Positions 52,906-63,000 of a DNA stretch of 64,000 nt are shown piece after piece. Under the pieces are notes generated by a model. The model saw only the letters and a program-made list of their open reading frames with translations, had not been told where the DNA came from and made no database searches. Location of the stretch: assembly GCA_026003475.1 (NCBI GenBank), contig BPHJ01000001.1, positions 1,549,189 to 1,613,188 of the forward strand. The letters are read 5' to 3'. The DNA is from Candidatus Kapaibacterium sp. (GTDB lineage: Bacteria > Bacteroidota > Ignavibacteria > Kapaibacteriales > NICIL-2). Every line of letters starts with the position of its first letter. Position 1 is the first letter of the stretch. Both the position numbers and the translations under genes were made by a program.

Positions 52906-54087
52906 TTAGCGCACAATCACCAGTGGTGTCGAAATTTGGTAGCGCCCGCTCCGTAGGACGCAACGATACATCCCAGGGGCAACACTGATAACACTTGCAT
53001 CGAGCTTTTGCTCTGCACCACTGACAAGACCTTGCCAGAGAGTTCCAACGGTCCGACCAGCCATATCGAGCAGCTCGATCGTTGCTGTTGTTGCACTCGG
53101 CGTTGTCAGCACTAGCGTTACATAGTCACTTGCTGGCTGTGGATCAACACGCAAGCGATACCCTGCTGCATAGGCTTCATCTTCCACCGATGCAGTTGCA
53201 ATCGTCACGACACTCGATTCAACTGTTCCGCAGTTATTGGTCACCACGACCTTGTACTGGCCGGCATCATTTGCCGTGACGTTGGTGATGGTGTAGGTGC
53301 TATTGGTTGCGCCACTAATCGGCTGATTGTCTTTGTACCACTGATACTGCAAGTTATCGCCTTGTGCTTGCACGCTAAGCTGGAACGAACCACCGATCGC
53401 TGCAGTTCCGCCTTGCGGTTGCTGGGTGATGGTCGGAGCAGTGCCAACAGTGACGGTTGCTGGATCGCTATCAATGCTTCCGCAATCGCTGGTAATCTTG
53501 CAGTACACTTGCAGACCATTCATCTGCGCAGTTGCTGTTTGGGAAATGCTCGATGCTGTTGCGCCTGGCACGGGCATTCCACCAGCATACCACTGGTATG
53601 TAACGTTCAACCCACCACTAACCTGCACAGACATTGCAGCGATCTGGCCTTCGCAGACAGTGACATTTTGGGGTTGTTGGGTAATGGTTGGGCCCGGGAT
53701 AACCGTCACTTGAGCCACTGCGGTTGCGGGGGTAACAGTTCCATTTGTCACGCTAACGATCACTGTGTATTGCCCCGCTTCGTTCTGCGTGATGTTGCTG
53801 ATAGTCAGGGTGTTCGTACTCGATCCGCTGTAGGTACTGTTGTCGCTAATAGGCGTGTTGTTGTAGAGCCACTGGAATCCGTACTGTGGGTTGGGATAGT
53901 TCGTCGATGCCTGGACAGTCAACGTAACAGTCTGCCCAACACACACAGTAATATCCTGCGGCGGCTGGTCAATTCGAACGCGATACTCTGTCGCGGACGC
54001 ACGCACACCGAACAAAACAATGCCCACCATACCGAGCACCAATGCTCCAGGCAGCAGGCCACCAACAAACGAAGACAAGCGTTTCAT
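52906..54087 (-). CDS. secreted Ig-domain protein with T9SS C-terminal domain
   Basis: 393 residues from ATG 54087. Signal peptide MKRLSSFVGGLLPGALVLGM. Three tandem Ig-like domains of the FCB type: about 38-130 (QPPQDITVCVGQTVTLTVQA), 131-215 (TITQQPQNVTVCEGQIAAMSV) and 216-300 (TITQQPQGGTAAIGGSFQLSV), each with a YQW or FQW core and AGQY stretch. Then AYAAGYRLRVDPQPASDYVTL opens the T9SS sorting domain, which closes PGMYRCVLRSGRYQISTPLVIVR. The domain order and wording match the last three Ig domains and tail of the giant genes next to it, so it is a minimal paralogue. Probably exported to the surface and anchored. Codons differ from those of the giants' shared module. Confidence 0.88.
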   Translation of the reverse strand: MKRLSSFVGGLLPGALVLGMVGIVLFGVRASATEYRVRIDQPPQDITVCVGQTVTLTVQASTNYPNPQYGFQWLYNNTPISDNSTYSGSSTNTLTISNITQNEAGQYTVIVSVTNGTVTPATAVAQVTVIPGPTITQQPQNVTVCEGQIAAMSVQVSGGLNVTYQWYAGGMPVPGATASSISQTATAQMNGLQVYCKITSDCGSIDSDPATVTVGTAPTITQQPQGGTAAIGGSFQLSVQAQGDNLQYQWYKDNQPISGATNSTYTITNVTANDAGQYKVVVTNNCGTVESSVVTIATASVEDEAYAAGYRLRVDPQPASDYVTLVLTTPSATTATIELLDMAGRTVGTLWQGLVSGAEQKLDASVISVAPGMYRCVLRSGRYQISTPLVIVR

Positions 54088-54103
54088 GATACACCGAAAA
54101 GTA

Positions 54104-54113
54104 GTGGAACATG
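54104..54113 (-). promoter_or_regulatory. conserved leader box CATGTTCCAC
   Basis: CATGTTCCAC on the minus strand, 16 nt before ATG 54087. The identical box sits at the same distance before the giant gene start (59744-59753). A purpose in translation or mRNA control is inferred. Confidence 0.45.
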
Positions 54114-54310
54114 GAGAAAATTGATAGAAAGCTTTCTTTTCGAGATCCTGCACCGATTCCACACCACTTGGAAGCAGTACAACCGACACGTGTCGCAATT
54201 GATTCATGGCTACAGCATCGTGTGTTGATTGAGACATTTGACTGGTGAGCAACACTGAAGCTTGTGAGTACAACCCAACTCATCATAAGCGTGTGTTAGC
54301 TCCTTCATCT

Positions 54311-54342
54311 CGAAAATACAAACTGCTACGATAAAAACCAAA
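54311..54342 (-). promoter_or_regulatory. Bacteroidota-type promoter for the 393-residue Ig protein
   Basis: Minus strand: TTTG (54339-54342), 20-nt spacer, TATTTTCG (54311-54318), the -7 element with one mismatch. An AT-rich tract lies just upstream. It predicts a leader of about 217 nt. Confidence 0.5.
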
Positions 54343-54507
54343 CAAAAATTTTTTGCTATCCCAACACTGTAGCCTGGAGAGGCATTTTTTCTTGTCGTCT
54401 CAAGCTCGGGAATCAGCAACCACCACCGAGCAGAGAACGTTCAATCCATCTCCTTTCCGTCAGCATGTCTGGCGGATGTCGGAGTTGTCCGTATATCCTC
54501 CCCCACC

Positions 54508-54552
54508 ACAAAAAAACAGCACGGCAGGAAGTGCATTCCTTCCCACCGTGCT
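54508..54552 (-). terminator. Rho-independent terminator of the giant gene
   Basis: On the minus strand a GC-rich hairpin (AGCACGG and GGAAG arms paired, with one internal mismatch pair, 54518-54552) is followed by seven T (54510-54516). It lies about 30 nt after the stop at 54583. Confidence 0.8.
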
Positions 54553-54582
54553 GCTTTGCCTGTTCATTCCTTGTGGCTGCTG

Positions 54583-57500
54583 TTACCGCACAATGACGAG
54601 GGGTGTTGACAGGCGATAGTTACCGCTACGAACCACGCACCGATACACGCCCGCCGCTAACGAACTCCAATCACTGCTGAGCCGCACCTGGCCGCCGGTA
54701 ACAATCCCTTCCCACAAGAATTGCACGACGCGACCACTGAGGTCAATGACCTCAACACTCACCCGTGATCCTTGCGGTGCTACGACCACCACATCGCCAC
54801 GTGCATTCACCGGTTGGGGTTCGACGTGGATGGCATAGCCAGCAGCGATTGTCTCATCCTCGACCGACGACAATACCACATCCACCTGGCTCGAGGTCAC
54901 ACTCCCACACTCGTTGCTCACCTCCACTACGTACTGCCCTGCATCACTCGAACTGAAATTCGCTATCGCATATTCCGAACCCGTCGCTCCAGGGATCACC
55001 TGACCATCCTTCTTCCACTGGTACCGAAGACCCTCTCCCTCGGCTACCACACGCAAACGATACACGCCGCCCCGGCTAACCTCTCCTCCCTGCGGCTCCT
55101 CCACGATCCGCGGCGCCGTCTTCACCGTCAACACTGCCTCCCGACTCTCCACCTGACCACAGTCGTTGCTCACCCGACACCGCACGCGCACCCCATTCAT
55201 CGCTGCCGTCACAACCTCCTCCACCGTCATCTGGGTCGCTCCCGGCAACGCCGAACCACCGACATACCACTGATACCGCAAACCGCCTCCACTGGCACTC
55301 ACACTCAATTGCGCCCGCTGCCCCTCGCACACACTCACATCCTGCGGCTCGGCTGTAATCACTGGCGCCTCGTCAACCGACACCTGCGCCTGCGCACTGG
55401 CGACCGCTCCTCCAGGATTGGCCGTCACTTCCACCGTGTACTCCCCTGCATCGCTGCTCCCTGCTCGACTAATCCGCAACACACTCGTACTCGTCCCGCT
55501 GTACACGCCACCATCGCTGAGAGGCTGCCCGTCCTTCAACCAACGATAACTGTACTCCGCGTTCGGTATGTTCGAACTGGCTCGCACACTCAATACCGCC
55601 GGCTGACCCGAACACACTCGAACATCCTGCGGCACCTGGTCAATCGTCACCTGCCCAACGTACAACCCCGCCGTCTGCGTCGTCTGGCTCCCACACAAAC
55701 CCGTCACCACACAGTAGTAATCCTCCCCAATGTCGCTTTGACGTACGTTCCGTATCGTCAACTCACTGGTCGTCGTCCCCGTTATCCGTCCATCATCGCG
55801 CAACGCCACACTCCCACGATACCACTGGTACTGCGGACTGTACCCAGGTATCTGCGCCGACACCGGCTCCACCTCCAACCGCGCCGTCCCTCCGATCGCC
55901 ACCGCCACTCGCTCCGGCTGCCGCGCAATCAACGTCTGCGGCGCTATGTACACCACCGCCTCCTGCGTCACCACCTGCTCAGTCCCACACGTCCCATACA
56001 ACAAACACGTGTACCGACCCGAACTGGCCTCGTCCACGTTCGGGATCACCAAAATCGGATTGGTCGCACCACTAATCGCTCGCCCATCCTTCTGCCACTG
56101 ATACCCCAACACCGTCCCATTGGCGATCACCGACAACGCCGTCTCCTGTCCTCGACACAATATCCGGCTCGACGGCTGCTGCACGATCTCGATCGGCGCA
56201 TTCACCCGTACCGCTATCACCGGACTGGCCAGCGGATCGGCTCCACCCGTCGCCGTCACGTACAACACATAGTCACCCTCGTGCAACGACTGCACCGAGT
56301 TAGAAATCACCAACGTGCCCGATCGCGTCCCACTGTACCCGTTGACTCCCTCCAACAACGGCGATCCATTGCGCAACCACTGGTACGATAGCTGCGCCCC
56401 ATACGTCACCTGCGCATTCCCGCTGATCGTCAGCGTCGTCCCTTGACAACCTACCACCTGCGACGGCGGCGGCGGATTGAACGATATCACCGGAATGATC
56501 TGGTGCGCTCCGTTGTACACCTCACTCCGATTCCGCGTGTTCCCAAAAATGTCGTCCGGCACATCATTGCGCAATCCCATGTTGTACGTCCCGTTCGACG
56601 TCGATCCCAACCCGTACAACCGACTATCCACCTGCGTGAGCGACAAATCCCCACTGCTGACGTTCGCAAACACAATCGGCGCAAACTGACTGTTCTGACT
56701 CCGACCACTGGTCGTCCGCCACGCCGAGAGCTCACTGCCACTGCCTCCCTTCATCACCCCTGTCGTGCCCCAGTACCCTATCACACTCCCCGGCGTGTAC
56801 ACCGTGTTGTAATCAAGCGACGCAAACGCCCCCGTCGCCTGCATGTCCATCGCTGCACTCTGACCACTGGCAGCGTAGAAAATGTTGTTGTTCAAACTCA
56901 TCCCTACCGTGCTCCCATCAACCCGCACCGGCACTCCCATCGTCGCACTCCCATACCCATCCGAGTACACCGTGTTGTGGAACACCTTCGTGTTCGACGT
57001 GTTGGCACACCGTATCCCCCACAGCGCGCCACTGACCCGAATGAAGTTGTTCGCCACCAACGGCGCTCCAGGATTGCTCGACAACCGTGCCTGCAACAAC
57101 AATCCCGGCGCCTGCGTGCTCTGACCTCCTGTCAAGTTGATCCGGTTCTTCTCAAAACGAAAATCTCCAATGTTGTTGGCAATGTTCACACCCGCACTAA
57201 TCCCACTCGAACTACTGCTGATCACGTTCCGACGTATCACCAACCCGTCGGTCACGTTCGAAAAAATCGCACCCGCGTAAAAGTTCGTAAACGTGTTGTC
57301 CACGTACTGATGCCCACCCATGAACGGCGTCGTCGTCCGCCACACGTACAACGACGCACTCCCGTTCTGAAACGTACAGTTCTTCACCACCAACCCCGTG
57401 TGGTAGGCAGAGTTCGAGAGCAACAATATGTCGTTGTACACAAAACTACTCGACGTCCGACCACTGAACACGACTCCGTCGAACGTCACCCCGTCGCAAC

Positions 57501-59727
57501 CGTCACTGTTGCTGTTCCCCATCAACTCCGCACAGACCGCCCAGTTCGAGCCTCCCGTCCCCGTCGCCTGCACCGTTACGTTCTTGAACGTCACGTAGTC
57601 GGCATTGAGCAACCGCACCGTCGGCTCACCTCCGGCAACTCCCGTCTCGTTCAACGCTGCTGTCTGCGTCGTCCCGCCGTTGTGCACAATGATCACCGAC
57701 GCCGCATTCCCGTTCTCCGACTGAAACACAATCGGGCGCGACTGCTGGTTCCCCGGCGGATTGGCGATGAACACATGACCACTGTACGTCCCCGGTCGAA
57801 TGTTGAACGTCACCGCGCCTAATGTGCCACCGTACCGAAGAGCATTTGCAGCAGTTACAACATCAGGAAAGTCGGGATTACTTCCACCAACCGTATATGT
57901 ACCACTCAAACCTGGGGCAAGTTGTGCACTAACGGTATTGTTTGCACTATTCTCATCGGTTTGTCCATTCGGGCAGCACACCGTTGCCGATATCGTCACC
58001 GGCGCGCCAACAGTAAAGTTGGCCGTGCCCAAATTGACCGTTGTGCTTTGATTGTTGCTCAGCGAGCCTGTCCAGTTGATTGGTGTCTGAGCAACGCCAT
58101 TGACTGTCCAGAAAATTTGCGCACTTGTAATCGTCTGGGCACCAAAGTTCCGCATGGTCACACTAATACTCTGCGACCCTGCTGCAAATGGTGCAACTGG
58201 ACTTGCAACGGCAGTCAAACCGAGATCGTAGTCGAGCGGCACAGCGAATTTCCCTACGAACATTGCGGGATAGCCGATGTAATTGTACAGCTGAGGCGCA
58301 CCCGATCCGGAGCCAAACGTCATTGGGTTGCTGTAGTAGTAGCCTGTAATTGCCCCTTCCTTCCGTGAAGGGCTAACACCAATATCGTAGGCATTTTGAG
58401 TACTCGTCCCTGTTGCTGCAAGCCCGCCAAGCGGCTGACCATTTGTTCTCCATACTGCAACCCAGCATTGGTACTGGTACGAGGTGTAGGAAAATGTCGT
58501 AGTGCCAAACGTCCAGTTTACCGTTGAGTATGGGTACGTGTAGCCACCCAGATACACGCTTCCACCGTTGTCAATGCCTACCCCTCGCGCATACTCGTAG
58601 CAGTTTGTCGTACCAAAATTGCGTGCCCACTGAACAACGCCATTGGTATTGAACTTGACGACGAAGCCATCGTAGTAGGAATCACCAGAAGTGATTGTTT
58701 GACTGTTGCCACCATACGCTGTACCGCGGAAGTAACCACCAATGACGACATCACCAGCATTGTTCACAGCTAAATCCTGTGTCCATTCATAGCTACTTCC
58801 CGTAATTCCCCACGTTGCCCAGACGTAGTTGCCGTTTGCATCGAACTTACACAGCCACGTTTCAGGAGTCGAGTAAGGGTAGTAGAGCGAGTAGCTTGTC
58901 GAGCCGAAGTAGCATGGGTAGCTATACGTCATGCCTGCAGCATAGACATTCCCATTCCCATCGACATCAACGCCATAGGTATACTCAGTGCTAGAACCAC
59001 CGATTGCACGTGCCCATTGAAAGACGCCGTTGGTGTTGAACTTTGCGATATAGCCATCCGTCCCTCCGAATGAGGAAAGCGTCGTGTAGGACGACGAGCC
59101 TGCGGAGAAGTAGTACGTGGAGCTGGAAAAGTATCCGGCAATGTAACAATCACCCGTTTGCTTATTCACCGCAAGGTTGTAAAGGATGTCGGTGCTCGGT
59201 CCTGCTTGCCTGGCAGCCCACTGCACGTTTCCGTTTGCATCGTACTTGACGATGAAGACATCCGGCGTTGTTTGGGTAGCAAGCGACCAACTTCCGAAAT
59301 ATGCGGGATTACTGTAGTAGTACCCTGCGACATAGACGTTGCCATTGTTGTCAACGTCAATCCCGTAGCCATACTCTGAGCTTGTGCCGCCGCCACTACG
59401 GACCCACTGGAGATTACCGCTGGCGTCATATTTCGCAACAAACATGTCGTAGTTCGCACCGCCGCCGTACGCGTAGATCGTCGTCGTGCCGAACGTCGCG
59501 TAGTAGTAGAAGTAGCCCGTCACGTAAACATTCCCGTTGTTGTCCACGGTGCTGCGGTAGCCATAGACGTAGTAGTCAGTTGAAGTGGATTGGCCGCCAG
59601 CACCACGTGCCCAATTCCAAAGCTGTGCACGTGCATCAAGCGAGATTAGCGCAACCATCACTGCGCACACTGCCAATGCGTGACCAAACCATGCTGCCAC
59701 TGCAGCAAACAGGGAAAAGCGTTTCAT
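54583..59727 (-). CDS. giant surface protein: SBBP propeller, CARDB, beta-helix, six Ig domains, T9SS tail
   Basis: 1714 residues from ATG 59727. Signal peptide MKRFSLFAAVAAWFGHALAV. About 35-530 holds SBBP-type beta-propeller repeats (STVDNNGNVYVTGYFYYYATFG, GIDVDNNGNVYVAGYYYSN, GVDVDGNGNVYAAGMTYSY). A CARDB-like domain is at about 537-630 (LGLTAVASPVAPFAAGSQSI). A right-handed beta-helix follows at about 640-1090, repeating NVIS and NNF style strands. Six Ig-like domains are at about 1095-1640, then the T9SS domain, ending RLSTPLVIVR. Residues about 633-1643 are encoded by the duplicated module. Secreted adhesin or matrix role is inferred. Confidence 0.88.
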   Translation of the reverse strand: MKRFSLFAAVAAWFGHALAVCAVMVALISLDARAQLWNWARGAGGQSTSTDYYVYGYRSTVDNNGNVYVTGYFYYYATFGTTTIYAYGGGANYDMFVAKYDASGNLQWVRSGGGTSSEYGYGIDVDNNGNVYVAGYYYSNPAYFGSWSLATQTTPDVFIVKYDANGNVQWAARQAGPSTDILYNLAVNKQTGDCYIAGYFSSSTYYFSAGSSSYTTLSSFGGTDGYIAKFNTNGVFQWARAIGGSSTEYTYGVDVDGNGNVYAAGMTYSYPCYFGSTSYSLYYPYSTPETWLCKFDANGNYVWATWGITGSSYEWTQDLAVNNAGDVVIGGYFRGTAYGGNSQTITSGDSYYDGFVVKFNTNGVVQWARNFGTTNCYEYARGVGIDNGGSVYLGGYTYPYSTVNWTFGTTTFSYTSYQYQCWVAVWRTNGQPLGGLAATGTSTQNAYDIGVSPSRKEGAITGYYYSNPMTFGSGSGAPQLYNYIGYPAMFVGKFAVPLDYDLGLTAVASPVAPFAAGSQSISVTMRNFGAQTITSAQIFWTVNGVAQTPINWTGSLSNNQSTTVNLGTANFTVGAPVTISATVCCPNGQTDENSANNTVSAQLAPGLSGTYTVGGSNPDFPDVVTAANALRYGGTLGAVTFNIRPGTYSGHVFIANPPGNQQSRPIVFQSENGNAASVIIVHNGGTTQTAALNETGVAGGEPTVRLLNADYVTFKNVTVQATGTGGSNWAVCAELMGNSNSDGCDGVTFDGVVFSGRTSSSFVYNDILLLSNSAYHTGLVVKNCTFQNGSASLYVWRTTTPFMGGHQYVDNTFTNFYAGAIFSNVTDGLVIRRNVISSSSSGISAGVNIANNIGDFRFEKNRINLTGGQSTQAPGLLLQARLSSNPGAPLVANNFIRVSGALWGIRCANTSNTKVFHNTVYSDGYGSATMGVPVRVDGSTVGMSLNNNIFYAASGQSAAMDMQATGAFASLDYNTVYTPGSVIGYWGTTGVMKGGSGSELSAWRTTSGRSQNSQFAPIVFANVSSGDLSLTQVDSRLYGLGSTSNGTYNMGLRNDVPDDIFGNTRNRSEVYNGAHQIIPVISFNPPPPSQVVGCQGTTLTISGNAQVTYGAQLSYQWLRNGSPLLEGVNGYSGTRSGTLVISNSVQSLHEGDYVLYVTATGGADPLASPVIAVRVNAPIEIVQQPSSRILCRGQETALSVIANGTVLGYQWQKDGRAISGATNPILVIPNVDEASSGRYTCLLYGTCGTEQVVTQEAVVYIAPQTLIARQPERVAVAIGGTARLEVEPVSAQIPGYSPQYQWYRGSVALRDDGRITGTTTSELTIRNVRQSDIGEDYYCVVTGLCGSQTTQTAGLYVGQVTIDQVPQDVRVCSGQPAVLSVRASSNIPNAEYSYRWLKDGQPLSDGGVYSGTSTSVLRISRAGSSDAGEYTVEVTANPGGAVASAQAQVSVDEAPVITAEPQDVSVCEGQRAQLSVSASGGGLRYQWYVGGSALPGATQMTVEEVVTAAMNGVRVRCRVSNDCGQVESREAVLTVKTAPRIVEEPQGGEVSRGGVYRLRVVAEGEGLRYQWKKDGQVIPGATGSEYAIANFSSSDAGQYVVEVSNECGSVTSSQVDVVLSSVEDETIAAGYAIHVEPQPVNARGDVVVVAPQGSRVSVEVIDLSGRVVQFLWEGIVTGGQVRLSSDWSSLAAGVYRCVVRSGNYRLSTPLVIVR
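54798..57831 (-). repeat. 3,034-bp duplicated domain cassette, copy 1
   Basis: Matches 60305-63338 at a constant offset of 5,507 nt, so with no net indel. By eye I count about 12 substitutions (about 99.6 percent identity), three of them amino-acid changing. A stretch of about 1.1 kb (56472-57574) appears identical. Covers the beta-helix and all six Ig domains. Identity stops abruptly at both ends. Confidence 0.9.
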
Positions 59728-59743
59728 GGTAGAACCAACAATT

Positions 59744-59753
59744 GTGGAACATG
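59744..59753 (-). promoter_or_regulatory. conserved leader box CATGTTCCAC
   Basis: Identical to the box at 54104-54113 and at the same distance (16 nt) before ATG 59727. The rest of the two leaders is unrelated in sequence although their lengths agree to within one nt. Confidence 0.45.
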
Positions 59754-59949
59754 ATGATATGGGGAAACAGGCATTGACGGTCTCAGGAACGGGCGAATCT
59801 GCCCCTTGGTAAGGCACAGAAAGGCAAATGCAGGCTTGTGTTGTGTCCATGGTTCCTCACACGCTCTGACGATCCAACATTAGCATCCCTTCCTGGCAAC
59901 TACACGCCCTTCGCCACCGATGAGCAGCATGCCAGAGGGTGCTCTGACC

Positions 59950-59980
59950 CAAAAATAACAAAAATTTCTGTTCGAACAAA
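59950..59980 (-). promoter_or_regulatory. Bacteroidota-type promoter for the giant gene
   Basis: Minus strand: TTTG (59977-59980), a 19-nt spacer, TATTTTTG (59950-59957). Both boxes match the TTTG / TAnnTTTG consensus fully. An AT-rich tract lies just upstream, as at the 54311-54342 promoter. Confidence 0.7.
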
Positions 59981-59995
59981 AATTTTTTATCCTTT

Positions 59996-60035
59996 GCAAA
60001 AACAGCGCGGCAGGAAGCACATTGCTTCCCGCCGC
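59996..60035 (-). terminator. Rho-independent terminator of the second giant gene
   Basis: On the minus strand a hairpin with GCGGC and GGAAGC arms (60007-60035) is followed by five T (59998-60002). It lies about 55 nt after the stop at 60090. Confidence 0.75.
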
Positions 60036-60089
60036 ACCGTGCGTGTAAGGAACTCTCCTCTGTAAGAAACGCTTCGCTATGTGAGATGT

Positions 60090-63000
60090 CTATCGCACAA
60101 TGAGCATTGGCACTGAAAGATGGAACGTACCAGAGCGGAGCACACAGCGATATACACCGGACGCAAGCATACTCACATCGGTTTCCACTTGAAATTGCGC
60201 TTGGCCGCTTTTGCCCTGCCACACTGTAGCAACATGGCGCCCGTTGATGTCAACGATATCGAGACGCACGTCCACTCCAAGCGGTGCCGTCACAACCACC
60301 GTTGCACGTGCATTCACCGGTTGGGGTTCGACGTGGATGGCATAGCCAGCAGCGATTGTCTCATCCTCGACCGACGACAATACCACCTCCACCTGGCTCG
60401 AGGTCACACTCCCACACTCGTTGCTCACCTCCACTACGTACTGCCCTGCATCACTCGAACTGAAATTCGCTATCGCATATTCCGAACCCGTCGCTCCAGG
60501 GATCACCTGACCATCCTTCTTCCACTGGTACCGAAGACCCTCTCCCTCGGCTACCACACGCAAACGATACACGCCGCCCCGGCTAACCTCTCCTCCCTGC
60601 GGCTCCTCCACGATCCGCGGCGCCGTCTTCACCGTCAACACTGCCTCCCGACTCTCCACCTGACCACAGTCGTTGCTCACCCGACACCGCACGCGTACCC
60701 CATTCATCGCTGCCGTCACAACCTCCTCCACCGTCATCTGGGTCGCTCCCGGCAACGCCGAACCACCGACATACCACTGATACCGCAAACCGCCCCCACT
60801 GGCACTCACACTCAATTGCGCCCGCTGCCCCTCGCACACACTCACATCCTGCGGCTCGGCTGTAATCACTGGCGCTTCGTCAACCGACACCTGCGCCTGC
60901 GCACTGGCGACCGCTCCTCCAGGATTGGCCGTCACTTCCACCGTGTACTCCCCTGCATCGCTGCTCCCTGCTCGACTAATCCGCAACACACTCGTACTCG
61001 TCCCGCTGTACACGCCACCATCGCTGAGAGGCTGCCCGTCCTTCAACCAACGATAACTGTACTCCGCGTTCGGTATGTTCGAACTGGCTCGCACACTCAA
61101 TACCGCCGGCTGACCCGAACACACTCGAACATCCTGCGGCACCTGATCAATACTCACCTGCCCAACGTACAACCCCGCCGTCTGCGTCGTCTGGCTCCCA
61201 CACAAACCCGTCACCACACAGTAGTAATCCTCCCCAATGTCGCTCTGCCGTACGTTCCGTATCGTCAACTCACTGGTCGTCGTCCCCGTAATCCGTCCAT
61301 CATCGCGCAACGCCACACTCCCACGATACCACTGGTACTGCGGACTGTACCCAGGTATCTGCGCCGACACCGGCTCCACCTCCAACCGCGCCGTCCCTCC
61401 GATCGCCACCGCCACTCGCTCCGGCTGCCGCGCAATCAACGTCTGCGGCGCTATGTACACCACCGCCTCCTGCGTCACCACCTGCTCAGTCCCACACGTC
61501 CCATACAACAAACACGTGTACCGACCCGAACTGGCCTCGTCCACGTTCGGGATCACCAAAATCGGATTGGTCGCACCACTAATCGCTCGCCCATCCTTCT
61601 GCCACTGATACCCCAACACCGTCCCATTGGCGATCACCGACAACGCCGTCTCCTGTCCTCGACACAATATCCGGCTCGACGGCTGCTGCACGATCTCGAT
61701 CGGCGCATTCACCCGTACCGCTATCACCGGACTGGCCAGCGGATCGGCTCCACCCGTCGCCGTCACGTACAACACATAGTCACCCTCGTGCAACGACTGC
61801 ACCGAGTTAGAAATCACCAACGTGCCCGATCGCGTCCCACTGTACCCGTTGACTCCCTCCAACAACGGCGATCCATTGCGCAACCACTGGTACGATAGCT
61901 GCGCCCCATACGTCACCTGCGCATTCCCGCTGATCGTCAGCGTCGTCCCTTGACAACCTACCACCTGCGACGGCGGCTGCGGATTGAACGATATCACCGG
62001 AATGATCTGGTGCGCTCCGTTGTACACCTCACTCCGATTCCGCGTGTTCCCAAAAATGTCGTCCGGCACATCATTGCGCAATCCCATGTTGTACGTCCCG
62101 TTCGACGTCGATCCCAACCCGTACAACCGACTATCCACCTGCGTGAGCGACAAATCCCCACTGCTGACGTTCGCAAACACAATCGGCGCAAACTGACTGT
62201 TCTGACTCCGACCACTGGTCGTCCGCCACGCCGAGAGCTCACTGCCACTGCCTCCCTTCATCACCCCTGTCGTGCCCCAGTACCCTATCACACTCCCCGG
62301 CGTGTACACCGTGTTGTAATCAAGCGACGCAAACGCCCCCGTCGCCTGCATGTCCATCGCTGCACTCTGACCACTGGCAGCGTAGAAAATGTTGTTGTTC
62401 AAACTCATCCCTACCGTGCTCCCATCAACCCGCACCGGCACTCCCATCGTCGCACTCCCATACCCATCCGAGTACACCGTGTTGTGGAACACCTTCGTGT
62501 TCGACGTGTTGGCACACCGTATCCCCCACAGCGCGCCACTGACCCGAATGAAGTTGTTCGCCACCAACGGCGCTCCAGGATTGCTCGACAACCGTGCCTG
62601 CAACAACAATCCCGGCGCCTGCGTGCTCTGACCTCCTGTCAAGTTGATCCGGTTCTTCTCAAAACGAAAATCTCCAATGTTGTTGGCAATGTTCACACCC
62701 GCACTAATCCCACTCGAACTACTGCTGATCACGTTCCGACGTATCACCAACCCGTCGGTCACGTTCGAAAAAATCGCACCCGCGTAAAAGTTCGTAAACG
62801 TGTTGTCCACGTACTGATGCCCACCCATGAACGGCGTCGTCGTCCGCCACACGTACAACGACGCACTCCCGTTCTGAAACGTACAGTTCTTCACCACCAA
62901 CCCCGTGTGGTAGGCAGAGTTCGAGAGCAACAATATGTCGTTGTACACAAAACTACTCGACGTCCGACCACTGAACACGACTCCGTCGAACGTCACCCCG

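Larger units (their letters stand above)
54088..54582. other. 495-nt intergenic region with promoter, leader and terminator
   Basis: Non-coding. It holds the leader box at 54104-54113, a promoter at 54311-54342, and the terminator of the upstream giant gene at 54508-54552. The first 220 nt form the leader of the 52906-54087 gene. The stretch 54343-54507 shows only an AT-rich tract (AAAAATTTTTT, 54343-54353) next to the promoter and no gene. Confidence 0.6.
59728..60089. other. 362-nt intergenic region
   Basis: Non-coding. It holds a leader of about 216 nt with the conserved box at 59744-59753, a full promoter at 59950-59980 and the terminator of the next gene at 59996-60035. No gene is seen. 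Confidence 0.6.

Noticed and set aside
54772-57822. 539- and 459-codon + strand frames over the first cassette copy
   Set aside because: Same explanation: antisense to the Ig and beta-helix regions; the identical frames recur in copy 2 because the DNA is duplicated.
60120-61898. 592-codon open frame on the + strand over the second cassette copy
   Set aside because: Its His/Arg/Pro-rich translation is not protein-like, and it is exactly antisense to the Ig domains. It is open because of the cassette's codon bias.
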